A stretch of DNA of 64,000 bases from Rhizobium leguminosarum bv. trifolii WSM2297. Its GTDB lineage: Bacteria; Pseudomonadota; Alphaproteobacteria; Rhizobiales; Rhizobiaceae. Below are positions 52,313 through 61,134 of this stretch, piece by piece. The stretch's first letter is position 1. Each line of letters starts with the position of its first letter. A program made the translations under genes and the position numbers. The notes beneath the pieces are model-generated. The model saw nothing but the letters and a program-made list of their open reading frames with translations, was not told the DNA's origin and ran no database searches. The stretch lies in NCBI RefSeq assembly GCF_000271845.1, contig NZ_JH719395.1, forward strand, positions 3,014,208 to 3,078,207, written 5' to 3'.

Positions 52313-53740
52313 ATGGATATCCAAATGCTGATCGGGTCCCGCTTCGAAAAAGGCACGGAGACGGAAGAGCACATCCTGAACCCGAAGACCGGCGAGACGG
52401 TGATCGACCTTCCCGAGGCCTCGCTGTCGCAGATCGACGCCGCCGTCCATGCCGCCGAAAAAGCCTTCAAGAGCTGGTCGCAGACGACGCCGGGCGAACG
52501 GTCCGGTTACCTGCTGAAGATCGCCGACGCCATCGAGAAGGATGCCGCAGGTTTCGCCACGGTCGAGGCGCTGAACTGCGGCAAGCCGATCAATGCCGTA
52601 TTGAACGACGAAATCCCGGCGATCGTCGATTGTTATCGCTTCTTCGCGGGCGCCGTGCGCAATCTGCACGCACCGGCCGCCGGCGAATACCTGCCCGGCC
52701 ATACCTCGATGATCCGCCGCGATCCGATCGGCATCGTTGGCTCGATCGCGCCGTGGAACTATCCGATGATGATGATGGCCTGGAAGCTGGCGCCGGCAAT
52801 CGCCGGTGGCAATACCGTCGTCTTCAAGCCTTCGGAGCAGACGCCGCTGACGGCGTTGAAAATGGCGAAGCTGCTCTCCGAAATCCTTCCCGAAGGCGTA
52901 GTCAACGTCATCCTCGGCCGCGGCGAGAGAGTCGGCAACGCGCTGATCAATCACGCCAAGATCGGCATGGTGTCGATAACCGGCGATGTCGCCACCGGCA
53001 AAAAGGTGCTGCAGGCTGCCGCCAAGACGGTCAAGCGCACCCACCTGGAACTCGGCGGCAAGGCCCCTGTCATCGTCTTCGACGATGCCGATATCGACGC
53101 CGTCGTGTCAGGCATCCGCACCTTCGGCTATTACAATGCCGGCCAGGACTGCACGGCCGCCTGCCGCATCTATGCCGATGCCAGGGTCTACGATAATTTC
53201 GTCGCCGATCTCTCCTCGGCGGTCGCAAGCATCCGCTTCAACCAGACTGACGATACCGAAAACGAGATCGGCCCGCTGATCTCCAGACGCCAGCGCGACC
53301 GCGTCGAAAGTTTCGTTGCCCGCGCTTCCGAACACAAGCACATGGAGATCACCACCGGCGGCAAGGTTGCGGGCGACAAGGGCTTCTTCTTCACTCCGAC
53401 CGTTATTGCCGGCGCGCTGCAGGACGACGAGATCGTTCGCCGCGAGGTCTTCGGCCCGGTCGTCTCGGTCACCCGCTTCTCAGACGCCGACGATGCCGTT
53501 AGCTGGGCAAACGACAGCGATTACGGCTTGGCTTCTTCGGTCTGGACCAAGGATATCGGCCGGGGCATGAAGACCGCCGCGCAGCTGCAATATGGCTGCA
53601 CCTGGATCAACACGCATTTCATGCTGGTCAACGAAATGCCGCATGGCGGCCTCAAACAATCGGGCTACGGCAAGGACATGTCGGTCTACGCACTGGAGGA
53701 TTACACCGCCGTGCGCCACGTGATGATCAATCACGGCTGA
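52313..53740 (+). CDS. Gamma-aminobutyraldehyde dehydrogenase-like aldehyde dehydrogenase (PatD family)
   Basis: A 475-residue NAD(P)-dependent aldehyde dehydrogenase. The catalytic Cys is at about 280 ([11 protein letters not shown]), the general-base Glu at about 246 (THLELGGK) and the Asn at about 149 (PWNYP). The family oxidises 4-aminobutanal from putrescine to GABA. Its place at the end of a YdcSTUV-like transporter operon supports this. A putrescine aminotransferase gene is not seen in the window and would have to be elsewhere. Confidence 0.9.
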   Translation: MDIQMLIGSRFEKGTETEEHILNPKTGETVIDLPEASLSQIDAAVHAAEKAFKSWSQTTPGERSGYLLKIADAIEKDAAGFATVEALNCGKPINAVLNDEIPAIVDCYRFFAGAVRNLHAPAAGEYLPGHTSMIRRDPIGIVGSIAPWNYPMMMMAWKLAPAIAGGNTVVFKPSEQTPLTALKMAKLLSEILPEGVVNVILGRGERVGNALINHAKIGMVSITGDVATGKKVLQAAAKTVKRTHLELGGKAPVIVFDDADIDAVVSGIRTFGYYNAGQDCTAACRIYADARVYDNFVADLSSAVASIRFNQTDDTENEIGPLISRRQRDRVESFVARASEHKHMEITTGGKVAGDKGFFFTPTVIAGALQDDEIVRREVFGPVVSVTRFSDADDAVSWANDSDYGLASSVWTKDIGRGMKTAAQLQYGCTWINTHFMLVNEMPHGGLKQSGYGKDMSVYALEDYTAVRHVMINHG

Positions 53741-53839
53741 GTGGAGGAAAGGCCGGATCTGGAGAGGATCAGGCCGAGTTCAGCGCGCTCATATTCGCTT
53801 TGGCGGCGTCGGCACTGTCGAGCTGGTCTTCAGCGGTCG

Positions 53840-53864
53840 GGAACAATTTCCCGGCTGCCGCGTC
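53840..53864 (+). promoter_or_regulatory. EcfG-like promoter candidate for the DUF1328 gene
   Basis: GGAAC (53840-53844), 16 bases, then CGTC (53861-53864) resembles the general-stress promoter of alphaproteobacteria (GGAAC, 16-17 bases, CGTT) with one mismatch. It lies 26 bases before the start codon. Confidence 0.35.
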
Positions 53865-53890
53865 TTCCAGCAAACACAAAGGATGATGCC

Positions 53891-54064
53891 ATGCTGAAAT
53901 GGGCTCTGATATTTTTCGTGATTTCAATCATCGCCGGCTTTTTCGGTTTTTCCGGCGTATCCGCAGCCACTGCGACCATCGCCCGCGTTCTCTTCGGCAT
54001 TGCGCTGGTGATCTTCCTGATCTTCCTCGTTCTCGCGCTTTTGGCCGGCCAGGCGATCTTGTAG
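53891..54064 (+). CDS. DUF1328-family small membrane protein
   Basis: A 57-residue protein made of two hydrophobic helices ([20 protein letters not shown] and [21 protein letters not shown]). The sequence is typical of DUF1328 (YtjA-type) proteins, which are widespread, tiny, inner-membrane and of unknown function. An EcfG-like promoter lies upstream, consistent with stress induction. Confidence 0.85.
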   Translation: MLKWALIFFVISIIAGFFGFSGVSAATATIARVLFGIALVIFLIFLVLALLAGQAIL

Positions 54065-54155
54065 GCGCTTGCAGGCGCCGCGCAGGAACAATCCGTGGCT
54101 CGAACAAGCCGCGGAGCGGTCTACGCCATGTCGCGCAGAGTTTGCCGCGAATTCG

Positions 54156-54602
54156 CTACAATACCGACCTTAGCCAGGGATGCATTCGGTCTGCCCGCGT
54201 TCTCAGCAGCCCGTCGATCGATATCGATCCCGCCCCCGAAGCCGCCAGGACGAACATGCCGCCGGCAATCGCCAGGTCCTTCTCGAAATGCAGCAGCTCA
54301 TTCTGGCTGGCAAAATTCGTGTGAAAGAGTAAGGCCGTCGCCAGGCAGAAGAAGGCCAGCGCCAATGCGCCAAGCCGGCTGAGGAAACCTGTCGCAACGG
54401 AAAGGCCGGCGCCGATCTGAAGTGCTATGACGGCAAATGCAACCGGCGCGGCCAGCCCGAGTTTTGCGAAAATGTCGACGGTCGCGCTGATGTCCGATGC
54501 GAGCACCAAGCCTTCGTGCAGGAAGATCAGCGACAGCAGCAGCCTGCCGAGGAGAAGAATGAGATCGGCCAGACTGGGCCGGCTTGCAGCGCTTTCCATC
54601 AT
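54156..54602 (-). CDS. DoxX-family membrane protein
   Basis: About 148 residues with four hydrophobic helices (LLLGRLLLSLIFLHEGLVLA at the start) typical of DoxX. Two adjacent ATGs (54602 and 54599) follow GGAGG; either may be used. It lies 51 bases downstream of the DUF1345 gene on the same strand. The function is unknown. Confidence 0.82.
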   Translation of the reverse strand: MMESAASRPSLADLILLLGRLLLSLIFLHEGLVLASDISATVDIFAKLGLAAPVAFAVIALQIGAGLSVATGFLSRLGALALAFFCLATALLFHTNFASQNELLHFEKDLAIAGGMFVLAASGAGSISIDGLLRTRADRMHPWLRSVL

Positions 54603-54653
54603 ACCCTCCGGTTTGAAGAGCAAGTGGTTGGCCACCCGCTCCGGCAAGGGGCA

Positions 54654-55322
54654 TTATAGCAGGCTTGCGCCGACATTGATCGCCAGCGCCAGGATCGTCG
54701 TATTGAACAGGAACGACAGCACGGCATGCAGCAGCGTCAGCTTGCGCATGCTGGTCGAACTGACCGCGACATCCGCCGTCTGCGCGGCAACGCCGATGGT
54801 GAAGGAGAAATAGAGGAAGTCCCAGTAGCCGGGCTCTTCGATGCCGTCGGGAAATTTGAGGCCGCCCTCCTCGTCCGCCCCGCCATAGAAATAATGGGCG
54901 TAATGAATGGTGAAGAGCGTATGCAGGAAGATCCAGGAGATCAGGATCGTCAACACCGCGGCACCCGCCCGCGCCAGCGCAACGTCAGGTGCCGCCTCCT
55001 TGATCGAATGCAGCTCGATGCCGATGCCGGCAATGCTGGCAAGTGCGGCGCCAATCGAAAGGGCCAGCAAAACGGTGTCTGAGAAATCGAGATCCGCGGA
55101 GCGTTTGCGGATGCTCTCGACCGTCGCCCGCAGCATCTTGCGCCAGCTGAGCCCGACAAAAACACCGGCGCTGACATTCCAGCCGAGCAAGATGTTGGCA
55201 GCGCTGACCTCCCGCGAGGTCAGAAGCAGGAAGACCACCAGTCCGGCAAGAATGGCGATGATGAAGCTTGCATGTTTGTAGGCAAGCGCCCCAAGCGAAT
55301 TTGCCGGTTCCTCATCCGCCAT
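54654..55322 (-). CDS. DUF1345-family membrane protein
   Basis: A 222-residue protein with five or six hydrophobic helices and the family region DFLYFSFTIGVAAQTADVAVSS, which resembles an ion-channel selectivity loop. The start at 55322 has GGAGA upstream. DUF1345 proteins are of unknown function; some authors have compared them with potassium channels. It may be transcribed with the DoxX gene that follows. Confidence 0.85.
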   Translation of the reverse strand: MADEEPANSLGALAYKHASFIIAILAGLVVFLLLTSREVSAANILLGWNVSAGVFVGLSWRKMLRATVESIRKRSADLDFSDTVLLALSIGAALASIAGIGIELHSIKEAAPDVALARAGAAVLTILISWIFLHTLFTIHYAHYFYGGADEEGGLKFPDGIEEPGYWDFLYFSFTIGVAAQTADVAVSSTSMRKLTLLHAVLSFLFNTTILALAINVGASLL

Positions 55323-55415
55323 ACCAGTCTCCGACAAGATATGCCCTTGATAACAGCATGAAAAAGACGCGGCTGCCAACCGGCATCCGCGCCCTCGATT
55401 GCATGTCCAAGCCTA

Positions 55416-56381
55416 TCAGGCGGCGGCGAGCTGCAGTTCCTTCTGCACCATAGTGCGCAGCGTCCCCAGATCCTTGGCGAAAGCACGGATGCCTTCGGAG
55501 AGTTTTTCCGTCGCCATCGCGTCTTCGTTCATCATCCAGCGGAAGGTCTTCTCGTCGACCGAAACCCTCGGATCCGGCTTCCGGTTATCAGGCGAGAGCT
55601 TGCGCTCCAGCTTGCCTTCGTCCTTGGCAAGTTCGTCGAGCAGGTTCGGGCTGATGGTCAGGCGGTCGCAGCCGGCAAGGGCCTCGATTTCACCGGCGCT
55701 GCGGAAGGAGGCGCCCATGACGATCGTCTTGATGTCGTTGGTCTTGTAGTAGTTGTAGATTTCGCGGACGGAGATGACGCCCGGATCTTCCTCAGGGCCG
55801 AACTCCTTGCCGGTCGATTTCTTGTACCAGTCGAGAATGCGGCCGACGAAAGGCGAGATCAGGAAGACTTTGGCGTCGGCGCAAGCAATCGCCTGGGCCT
55901 TGCTGAACAGAAGCGTCAGGTTGCAGTCGATGCCTTCCTTCTGCAGCACTTCCGCGGCGCGAATGCCCTCCCAGGTGGAGGCGAGCTTGATGAGGATGCG
56001 ATCCTGACCGATGCCGCGCTCCTTGTAGGCGGCGATGATCGACCGCGCCTTGGCAAGCGACGCCTCGGTATCGAAGGAGAGATCGGCATCGACCTCGGTC
56101 GAGACACGGCCCGGGACGAGCTTCACCAGGGCGGCGCCGACGGAGATGGCGAGGCGATCGGCCACAGCTGAGGAAACGGCTTCGGAATTACCGCCCTGCT
56201 TCTTGCCCCAGGCGACAGCTTCCTTGATGACGTCGGCAAACATCGGCGTGCCGAGTGCCTTCAGCACGATGCTCGGGTTGGTCGTGCAATCCACCGGCTT
56301 CAGGCGGGCGACGGCCTCGATGTCGCCGGTATCGGCGACGACGGTGGTAATCTCGCGGAGTTGGTCAAGCTTGGATGTCAT
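55416..56381 (-). CDS. tal: Transaldolase
   Basis: A 321-residue TalB-type transaldolase of the non-oxidative pentose phosphate pathway. The Schiff-base Lys lies in [12 protein letters not shown] (about K132), and the signature [13 protein letters not shown] is near the N-terminus. The ATG at 56381 is preferred over a TTG two codons earlier. It would link xylulose 5-phosphate from xylBA to central metabolism. Confidence 0.96.
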   Translation of the reverse strand: MTSKLDQLREITTVVADTGDIEAVARLKPVDCTTNPSIVLKALGTPMFADVIKEAVAWGKKQGGNSEAVSSAVADRLAISVGAALVKLVPGRVSTEVDADLSFDTEASLAKARSIIAAYKERGIGQDRILIKLASTWEGIRAAEVLQKEGIDCNLTLLFSKAQAIACADAKVFLISPFVGRILDWYKKSTGKEFGPEEDPGVISVREIYNYYKTNDIKTIVMGASFRSAGEIEALAGCDRLTISPNLLDELAKDEGKLERKLSPDNRKPDPRVSVDEKTFRWMMNEDAMATEKLSEGIRAFAKDLGTLRTMVQKELQLAAA

Positions 56382-56800
56382 GGTCAATAATCCTTGTTGA
56401 ACTTGGGCTGCGACCGGCGCGAGTTCCGCCCGGCAAAGGTGATCTACCGACAGCTTGTCTGCATGCTGCGGGCGAAAATGCGCGCATCCGTCACGGATGA
56501 TTCATAAACGTGAAGGACAGTGGCCGTGTTCCCGCGGCTAAACGTCCGCCCGAACGCAAGCGACGCCTGCGACTGGAAGGCCGGTCGTGACTTTCGGCAT
56601 GCCCGCACTATGTCCTCCTCGGACGGACAGAACGATTTCGTGTGGCCAGGACTATCGCCGTTCGCCCGAGGGAAAGTCAAGGACATTTGTGCATTTCAAT
56701 TGACATAAGTGTCACACCCGTCATTATCCCCGCAACAAACGTGCCGTGACAACCGTTGATCCCAAAAGGGATTTAGGGCGGGAATTCGGCTGGAGGAAAT
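56382..56800. other. 419-base region between tal and the SorC gene
   Basis: No protein gene is convincing here. It holds the divergent promoters of tal and the SorC-family gene. A promoter and dyad for the latter are listed separately at 56700-56727; I see no other structure I can name. Confidence 0.5.
56700..56727 (+). promoter_or_regulatory. Promoter and dyad of the SorC-type gene
   Basis: TTGACA (56700-56705), 16 bases, then CATTAT (56722-56727) forms a good sigma-70-type promoter. A dyad with arms TGACA and TGTCA (56701-56714) overlaps the -35 and may be an autoregulatory site. Confidence 0.45.
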
Positions 56801-57778
56801 GTGGTCAAGCTCAAACGCGGCACGCACACGGCCTATTCCGAGGCATCCTCGCTGCGGCTGAGGGCGGCATGGCTCTACTATAATGAAGGCCTGACCCAGA
56901 AGGACGTCGCCGAACAGCTCGGCATCAGCCGCACCACTGTGATCCGCCTGCTCGACGAGGCGATGAAGCGCAGCGAAGTCCAGATCTGGATCAACGATTC
57001 GATCGGCGATTGCGTTGAACTTGCGGTAAAGCTGGAGCGCGCCTATGGCCTCGACGAGGCGATCGTCGTGCCGGCGCCGGTCCATGGCGACGTCAATTCG
57101 CTGGCGAGGAATGTCGGGCTGGCGCTGGGCCAGTTCCTCTCCGAAGCCATCCCCGACGACTACACCATCGGCGTCGGCTGGGGCCGGACCATGACCGCCT
57201 CGCTGTCGAGCTTCCGGCCGCCGCGCCGTGCCAATTGCAAGGTCGTCTCCCTGCTCGGCGGCATCGTCGCCGTGCACCAGACGAACCCGATCGATTACAC
57301 ATGGCGGCTGGCAAATCAGCTCGGCGCCGAATGTTATATGTTCCTGGCGCCGCTTCTCGTCGATTCCGTCGAGACCAAGCGCAACCTGATCGAGAAATGC
57401 GGACTGGACACAATCTACCGTCTCGCCGAGAACCTTGATCTGGCGATCGTCAGCTGCGGCGATATCGGCCCGCATTCGACCTCGTTGTCGGAGGGCTGGA
57501 TCTCGAAAGCCGAGCTGCAGCAGTTGATCGATGCCGGCTGCGTCTGCGACACCATGTTCAACTTCCTCGACAAGGACGGCAATTCCGTCGACCACTCGAT
57601 CAATCGGCGCGTCATGTCCGTCGATCTCGATACGCTGAAAGAGGCCAAGCACATCGTGCTCTCCTCCGGCGGCGCCCACCGCGCCGTCGCCATCCGCGCC
57701 ACGATCAAGCGCATCGGCTGCAACACGCTGATTACCGATGAAAGTGCGGCCCGAGAATTATTGCGACTGGCGGAATGA
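56801..57778 (+). CDS. SorC/DeoR-type sugar-binding transcriptional regulator
   Basis: A 325-residue SorC-family regulator: an N-terminal helix-turn-helix (about 20-55, YYNEGLTQKDVAEQLGISRT) and a sugar-phosphate-binding domain (about 65-320). It starts with GTG at 56801 behind GGAGG. Members control sorbitol, erythritol or nucleoside use. No target operon lies next to it in this window, so it is an orphan regulator here. Confidence 0.9.
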   Translation: MVKLKRGTHTAYSEASSLRLRAAWLYYNEGLTQKDVAEQLGISRTTVIRLLDEAMKRSEVQIWINDSIGDCVELAVKLERAYGLDEAIVVPAPVHGDVNSLARNVGLALGQFLSEAIPDDYTIGVGWGRTMTASLSSFRPPRRANCKVVSLLGGIVAVHQTNPIDYTWRLANQLGAECYMFLAPLLVDSVETKRNLIEKCGLDTIYRLAENLDLAIVSCGDIGPHSTSLSEGWISKAELQQLIDAGCVCDTMFNFLDKDGNSVDHSINRRVMSVDLDTLKEAKHIVLSSGGAHRAVAIRATIKRIGCNTLITDESAARELLRLAE

Positions 57779-57900
57779 CATTTCGTCCCTCTCCTCCGCA
57801 GCCGGAGAAGTGCCGGAGCGATAGGGAGGCGATGAGGGGTGAGCGACGCAAGGAGCGACCGGTCGGAGCAATCAGCAACGACCGACCTCCCTCAACACTC

Positions 57901-58773
57901 TCAGGCCTGCGCCGATTCCCAGCCGAGCATCGCCCGCTTGCGGGTGAGGCCCCAGTGGTAACCTGTCAAAGCACCATTCTTGCCGAGCGCCCGGTGGCAG
58001 GGCACGACGAAGGAGATCGGATTTGCCCCGACCGCAGCCCCGACAGCGCGCTGTGCCGTCGGCCGGCCGATATCATTGGCGATATCGGAATAGGTGACGG
58101 CCTTACCGAATGGGATCTTCATCAGGCTCTGCCAGACACGCACCTGGAAATCCGTGCCGATCAGCACGACGCGCAGCGGCTGCTCGGACGACCATCTGCC
58201 GGGCTCGAAGATGCGGGCGGCGTAGGGAACCGTCGCCTGCAGGTCCTCGATATAACAGGCATTCGGCCAGCGGCAGGTCATGTCTTCGAGACAGGCCCGC
58301 TCGTCGCCGGAATCGCTGAAGGCGAGGCCAGCCAGGCCGCGGTCGGTCACCATGATCAGCGCGACACCGAAGGGGCAGATGTGGAAGCCGTAACGGATGG
58401 TGAGGCCACCGCCCTTGGCCTTCCACTCGCCGGGCGACATCGCCTCATGGGTGACGAAGAGATCATGCAGCCGGCTCGGGCCGGAGAGGCCGACCTCGAT
58501 CGAGGTTTCGAGCAGCGGCATATCTTCCTTGCGCAGCAGCCGCTTGGCATGGTCGAGCGTCACCGCCTGCAGGAAACCCTTGGGTGACAGGCCGGCCCAG
58601 CGGGTAAAGGTCTTCTGCAGCTGCGTCGGCGACTGATTGAGCCGCGCGGCGATCGCCTCCAGCGAAGGCTGGTCGCGGTAATCCTCGGTGATGAGTTCGA
58701 TCACCCGACGGACAATGTCATAATCGGGGCCGTCAGGCGTGATGTCTGTTTGCAGGTTCGCAATCATATTCAT
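57901..58773 (-). CDS. Ada-like bifunctional regulator / O6-methylguanine-DNA methyltransferase
   Basis: A 290-residue protein. An AraC-type helix-turn-helix domain (about 15-105) is followed by a methyltransferase domain with the acceptor Cys in VVPCHRALG (about C259). It lacks the N-terminal Cys-rich zinc domain of E. coli Ada that senses phosphotriesters, so it can repair O6-methylguanine but its regulatory input must differ. The ATG at 58773 follows AAGGAGA. It is the reason I avoid the symbol ada. Confidence 0.9.
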   Translation of the reverse strand: MNMIANLQTDITPDGPDYDIVRRVIELITEDYRDQPSLEAIAARLNQSPTQLQKTFTRWAGLSPKGFLQAVTLDHAKRLLRKEDMPLLETSIEVGLSGPSRLHDLFVTHEAMSPGEWKAKGGGLTIRYGFHICPFGVALIMVTDRGLAGLAFSDSGDERACLEDMTCRWPNACYIEDLQATVPYAARIFEPGRWSSEQPLRVVLIGTDFQVRVWQSLMKIPFGKAVTYSDIANDIGRPTAQRAVGAAVGANPISFVVPCHRALGKNGALTGYHWGLTRKRAMLGWESAQA

Positions 58774-58852
58774 CGTCTTTCTCCTTGTCGTAAGGAGATA
58801 ATCAATAGGCTGTTCGCAAACCACCCGTTTCTTGCGCACCCGTCAGCTAAGT

Positions 58853-59350
58853 TCAGATACGCTGCTTGACCGTGGCGAGCGCGCCTTTGAAGGCTTTGGC
58901 AAAGCTTTCACGATCGTCGGGGTTGAGGAAGGAACCAATATCGGTGCGCCGGCCCTCGCCGAATATCTGCATGGAAAGGATGCCGAGCTCCTGGTGCCGG
59001 CGGATGAGGAAACGCGCCCAGAACGGATTGAAATGATGCTCCACCATTCGTCCCGATGGCGCAAACTTGCGCACAGACACATCGGTGCGCGACACCGTCA
59101 CCTGTTCGCGCGCTCTCCCCGAGCGATAATTCAGCCAGAAAGCGCCATAGATAAGCAGGAAATCCAGCCCGAAGAAGAAACCGATCGGCCAGGCGCCGGT
59201 CGCGATGAAGAACATGCCGTAGAGGAAGCAGACGGAACCGGACAGAACAAGCAGCACCCTAAAGCCCCGGCGGCCGAGCGATCGGTGGGGGAAGAGTTCG
59301 GCAGCGAAAACAGGCTGCTCGTTGAAGCTATCGGCGTTGCTTTCCATCAT
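58853..59350 (-). CDS. DUF2244-family membrane protein
   Basis: About 165 residues with two hydrophobic helices (about 31-70) and a basic, soluble C-terminal part, typical of DUF2244. Two adjacent ATGs (59350 and 59347) are possible; no clear ribosome site precedes them. The start lies only 22 bases from the divergent nth start, so the two promoters must overlap. The function is unknown. Confidence 0.85.
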   Translation of the reverse strand: MMESNADSFNEQPVFAAELFPHRSLGRRGFRVLLVLSGSVCFLYGMFFIATGAWPIGFFFGLDFLLIYGAFWLNYRSGRAREQVTVSRTDVSVRKFAPSGRMVEHHFNPFWARFLIRRHQELGILSMQIFGEGRRTDIGSFLNPDDRESFAKAFKGALATVKQRI

Positions 59351-59366
59351 GGCTGCTGAGTATAGA
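59337..59366 (+). promoter_or_regulatory. Promoter candidate for a leaderless nth transcript
   Basis: TTGCTT (59337-59342), 18 bases, then TATAGA (59361-59366) lies 6 bases before the nth ATG, so transcription would start at or next to the start codon. On the other strand TATACT (59364-59359) overlaps it and is placed 8 bases before the DUF2244 ATG. Confidence 0.4.
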
Positions 59367-59372
59367 TTCACC

Positions 59373-60155
59373 ATGGCGAATCCGAAACTCAAATCCGTGA
59401 CCAAACCGTCGCAAAACTCGAATGTGATCGCCCACCGCAAACCGGCGGCGGCAGTGAAGACCGCCTATTCGCTGGCCGAGCGCGAGGAGATCTTCCGCCG
59501 CTTCTCGGTGCAGCGGCCGGAACCGAGGGGCGAACTCGAGCATACCAACCCCTTTACCCTGGTCGTTGCAGTCGCACTGTCGGCGCAGGCGACCGATGTC
59601 GGCGTCAATAAGGCGACCCGCGCCCTCTTCAAGCTTGCCGATACGCCGGAAAAGATGCTCGATCTCGGCGAGGGGCGGCTGCGCGATCACATCAGGACGA
59701 TCGGTCTCTATCGCAACAAGGCGAAAAACGTCATCGCGCTCTCGCAGATGCTGGTCGACGATTTCGCCGGCAAGGTGCCGGAGACGCGAGAGGAACTGGT
59801 GAAATTGCCGGGCGTCGGCCGCAAGACCGCCAATGTCGTGCTGTCAATGGCCTTCGGCCAGGCGACGATGGCCGTCGACACGCATATCTTCCGCATCGCC
59901 AATCGCATCCGGCTTGCCCCCGGCAAGACGCCCGACGAGGTCGAGGCGCGGCTGATGAAGGTGATCCCGCAACATTACCTCTATCACGCCCATCACTGGC
60001 TGATCCTGCACGGTCGCTATACTTGCAAGGCGCGCCGCCCGGAATGCGAGCGCTGCGTCATCGCCGACCTCTGCAAGTCGCCTGAGAAGAGTTGGGATAT
60101 ACCGGCGCCGCTCGTCGAGCTACCGCCGCAGGTGATCGGCGAGGCCGTGGAATAG
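59373..60155 (+). CDS. nth: Endonuclease III
   Basis: A 260-residue base-excision-repair glycosylase/AP lyase. The helix-hairpin-helix LPGVGRKTANVV carries the catalytic Lys (about K151), the catalytic Asp is at about 169 (VDTHIFRIANR), and the iron-sulphur cluster ligands are C218, C225, C228 and C234. An N-terminal extension of about 30 residues is present. No ribosome site precedes the ATG at 59373; an ATG at 59349 is possible. Translation may be leaderless. Confidence 0.95.
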   Translation: MANPKLKSVTKPSQNSNVIAHRKPAAAVKTAYSLAEREEIFRRFSVQRPEPRGELEHTNPFTLVVAVALSAQATDVGVNKATRALFKLADTPEKMLDLGEGRLRDHIRTIGLYRNKAKNVIALSQMLVDDFAGKVPETREELVKLPGVGRKTANVVLSMAFGQATMAVDTHIFRIANRIRLAPGKTPDEVEARLMKVIPQHYLYHAHHWLILHGRYTCKARRPECERCVIADLCKSPEKSWDIPAPLVELPPQVIGEAVE

Positions 60156-60185
60156 GACAGGGCATCTCTGCCCTGCCGCCGTGCC

Positions 60186-60899
60186 TCAGCTTCGCATACC
60201 GGCCTCGCGCGCGGAAATCAGCTTGTGCAGATGCACCATCATGCCGGCGGCGAACAGCGGGGTCAGAAGATTGACGAACGGAACCGCCAGAAACAACGCG
60301 ATCACCAGCCCGCCAAGAAAGACGGTGGAGGCGTGTTTGGCGCGGACGAGCCGCGCCTCCTCAGGCGAACGGAAGCGCATGGCGGCGAATTCGAAAAATT
60401 CCCGTCCGAGCAGATAGCCGTTCACCAGAAAGAACGCGACCAGATTGACGCCCGGGATGAACAGCAGCAGCAACGCCACGATATTACCGAGGATAACCAC
60501 GCCGAGGAACTTGATCGAGCTTACGATCGCCGGCGCGAGCGGCATGGCGGTGCCCGCCGCGTCCTGGGGATAATCGCGTTTTTCAATGACGTCGGCGACA
60601 TCGTCAAGAAACAGGCCAGCGATCAGCGCCGTGACAGGTGACAGCAGCAACGCCAGGATCAGCGCAAGACCGATCCCGGCAAGAATTGCGAAAACCAGGG
60701 CGAGCCACCCGGCCCAATCCGGCACATCGGGAAAGAAGCTGGTGAGCCAGGGAAAGAGGAAGGCCATGAAGGCCCCGCGCAGCGCGAACCAGAGACCGAC
60801 CAGAACGAGGACCGTCAGGCCGAGCACTTTCCAGAAGACCGAACGTGTTTCCGGCGCGAACAAATTGGTCAGCGATAGTCGAGCGGCATCAAGGATCAT
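60186..60899 (-). CDS. EI24/CysZ-like membrane protein
   Basis: A 237-residue membrane protein with about six hydrophobic segments and a CysZ-like layout (LLSPVTALIAGLFLDDVADVIE, VNLVAFFLVNGYLLGREFFEFAAMRF). CysZ imports sulfate in E. coli, but alphaproteobacterial members are not proven to do so. It is convergent with nth. Confidence 0.85.
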   Translation of the reverse strand: MILDAARLSLTNLFAPETRSVFWKVLGLTVLVLVGLWFALRGAFMAFLFPWLTSFFPDVPDWAGWLALVFAILAGIGLALILALLLSPVTALIAGLFLDDVADVIEKRDYPQDAAGTAMPLAPAIVSSIKFLGVVILGNIVALLLLFIPGVNLVAFFLVNGYLLGREFFEFAAMRFRSPEEARLVRAKHASTVFLGGLVIALFLAVPFVNLLTPLFAAGMMVHLHKLISAREAGMRS

Positions 60900-60988
60900 G
60901 TCTTAGGCGTCTCCGGTTGCGCCGAAGATGTAGGAAAGATTGATGCCACCCACAAGAGAGAATAAAATTGCAGTCGGTAATAGAAAAC

Positions 60989-61017
60989 TTGTCGAAAATG
61001 AAATGCTAATATAGTAT
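60989..61017 (+). promoter_or_regulatory. Promoter candidate of the RpiR-family gene
   Basis: TTGTCG (60989-60994), 17 bases, then TAGTAT (61012-61017) lies in an AT-rich stretch about 118 bases before the GTG start. The long untranslated part contains nothing else that I can name. Confidence 0.4.
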
Positions 61018-61134
61018 TGTCACGTATCTGAATATGCATGGGCCTGAGAAGCAGCTTCCGAAATAGTTGCAAAGACAAGGGGTCGCAACAGCGCATCCAC
61101 GGAACGCCTCTAAGGAAAAACGGGGGAGGCTGAT

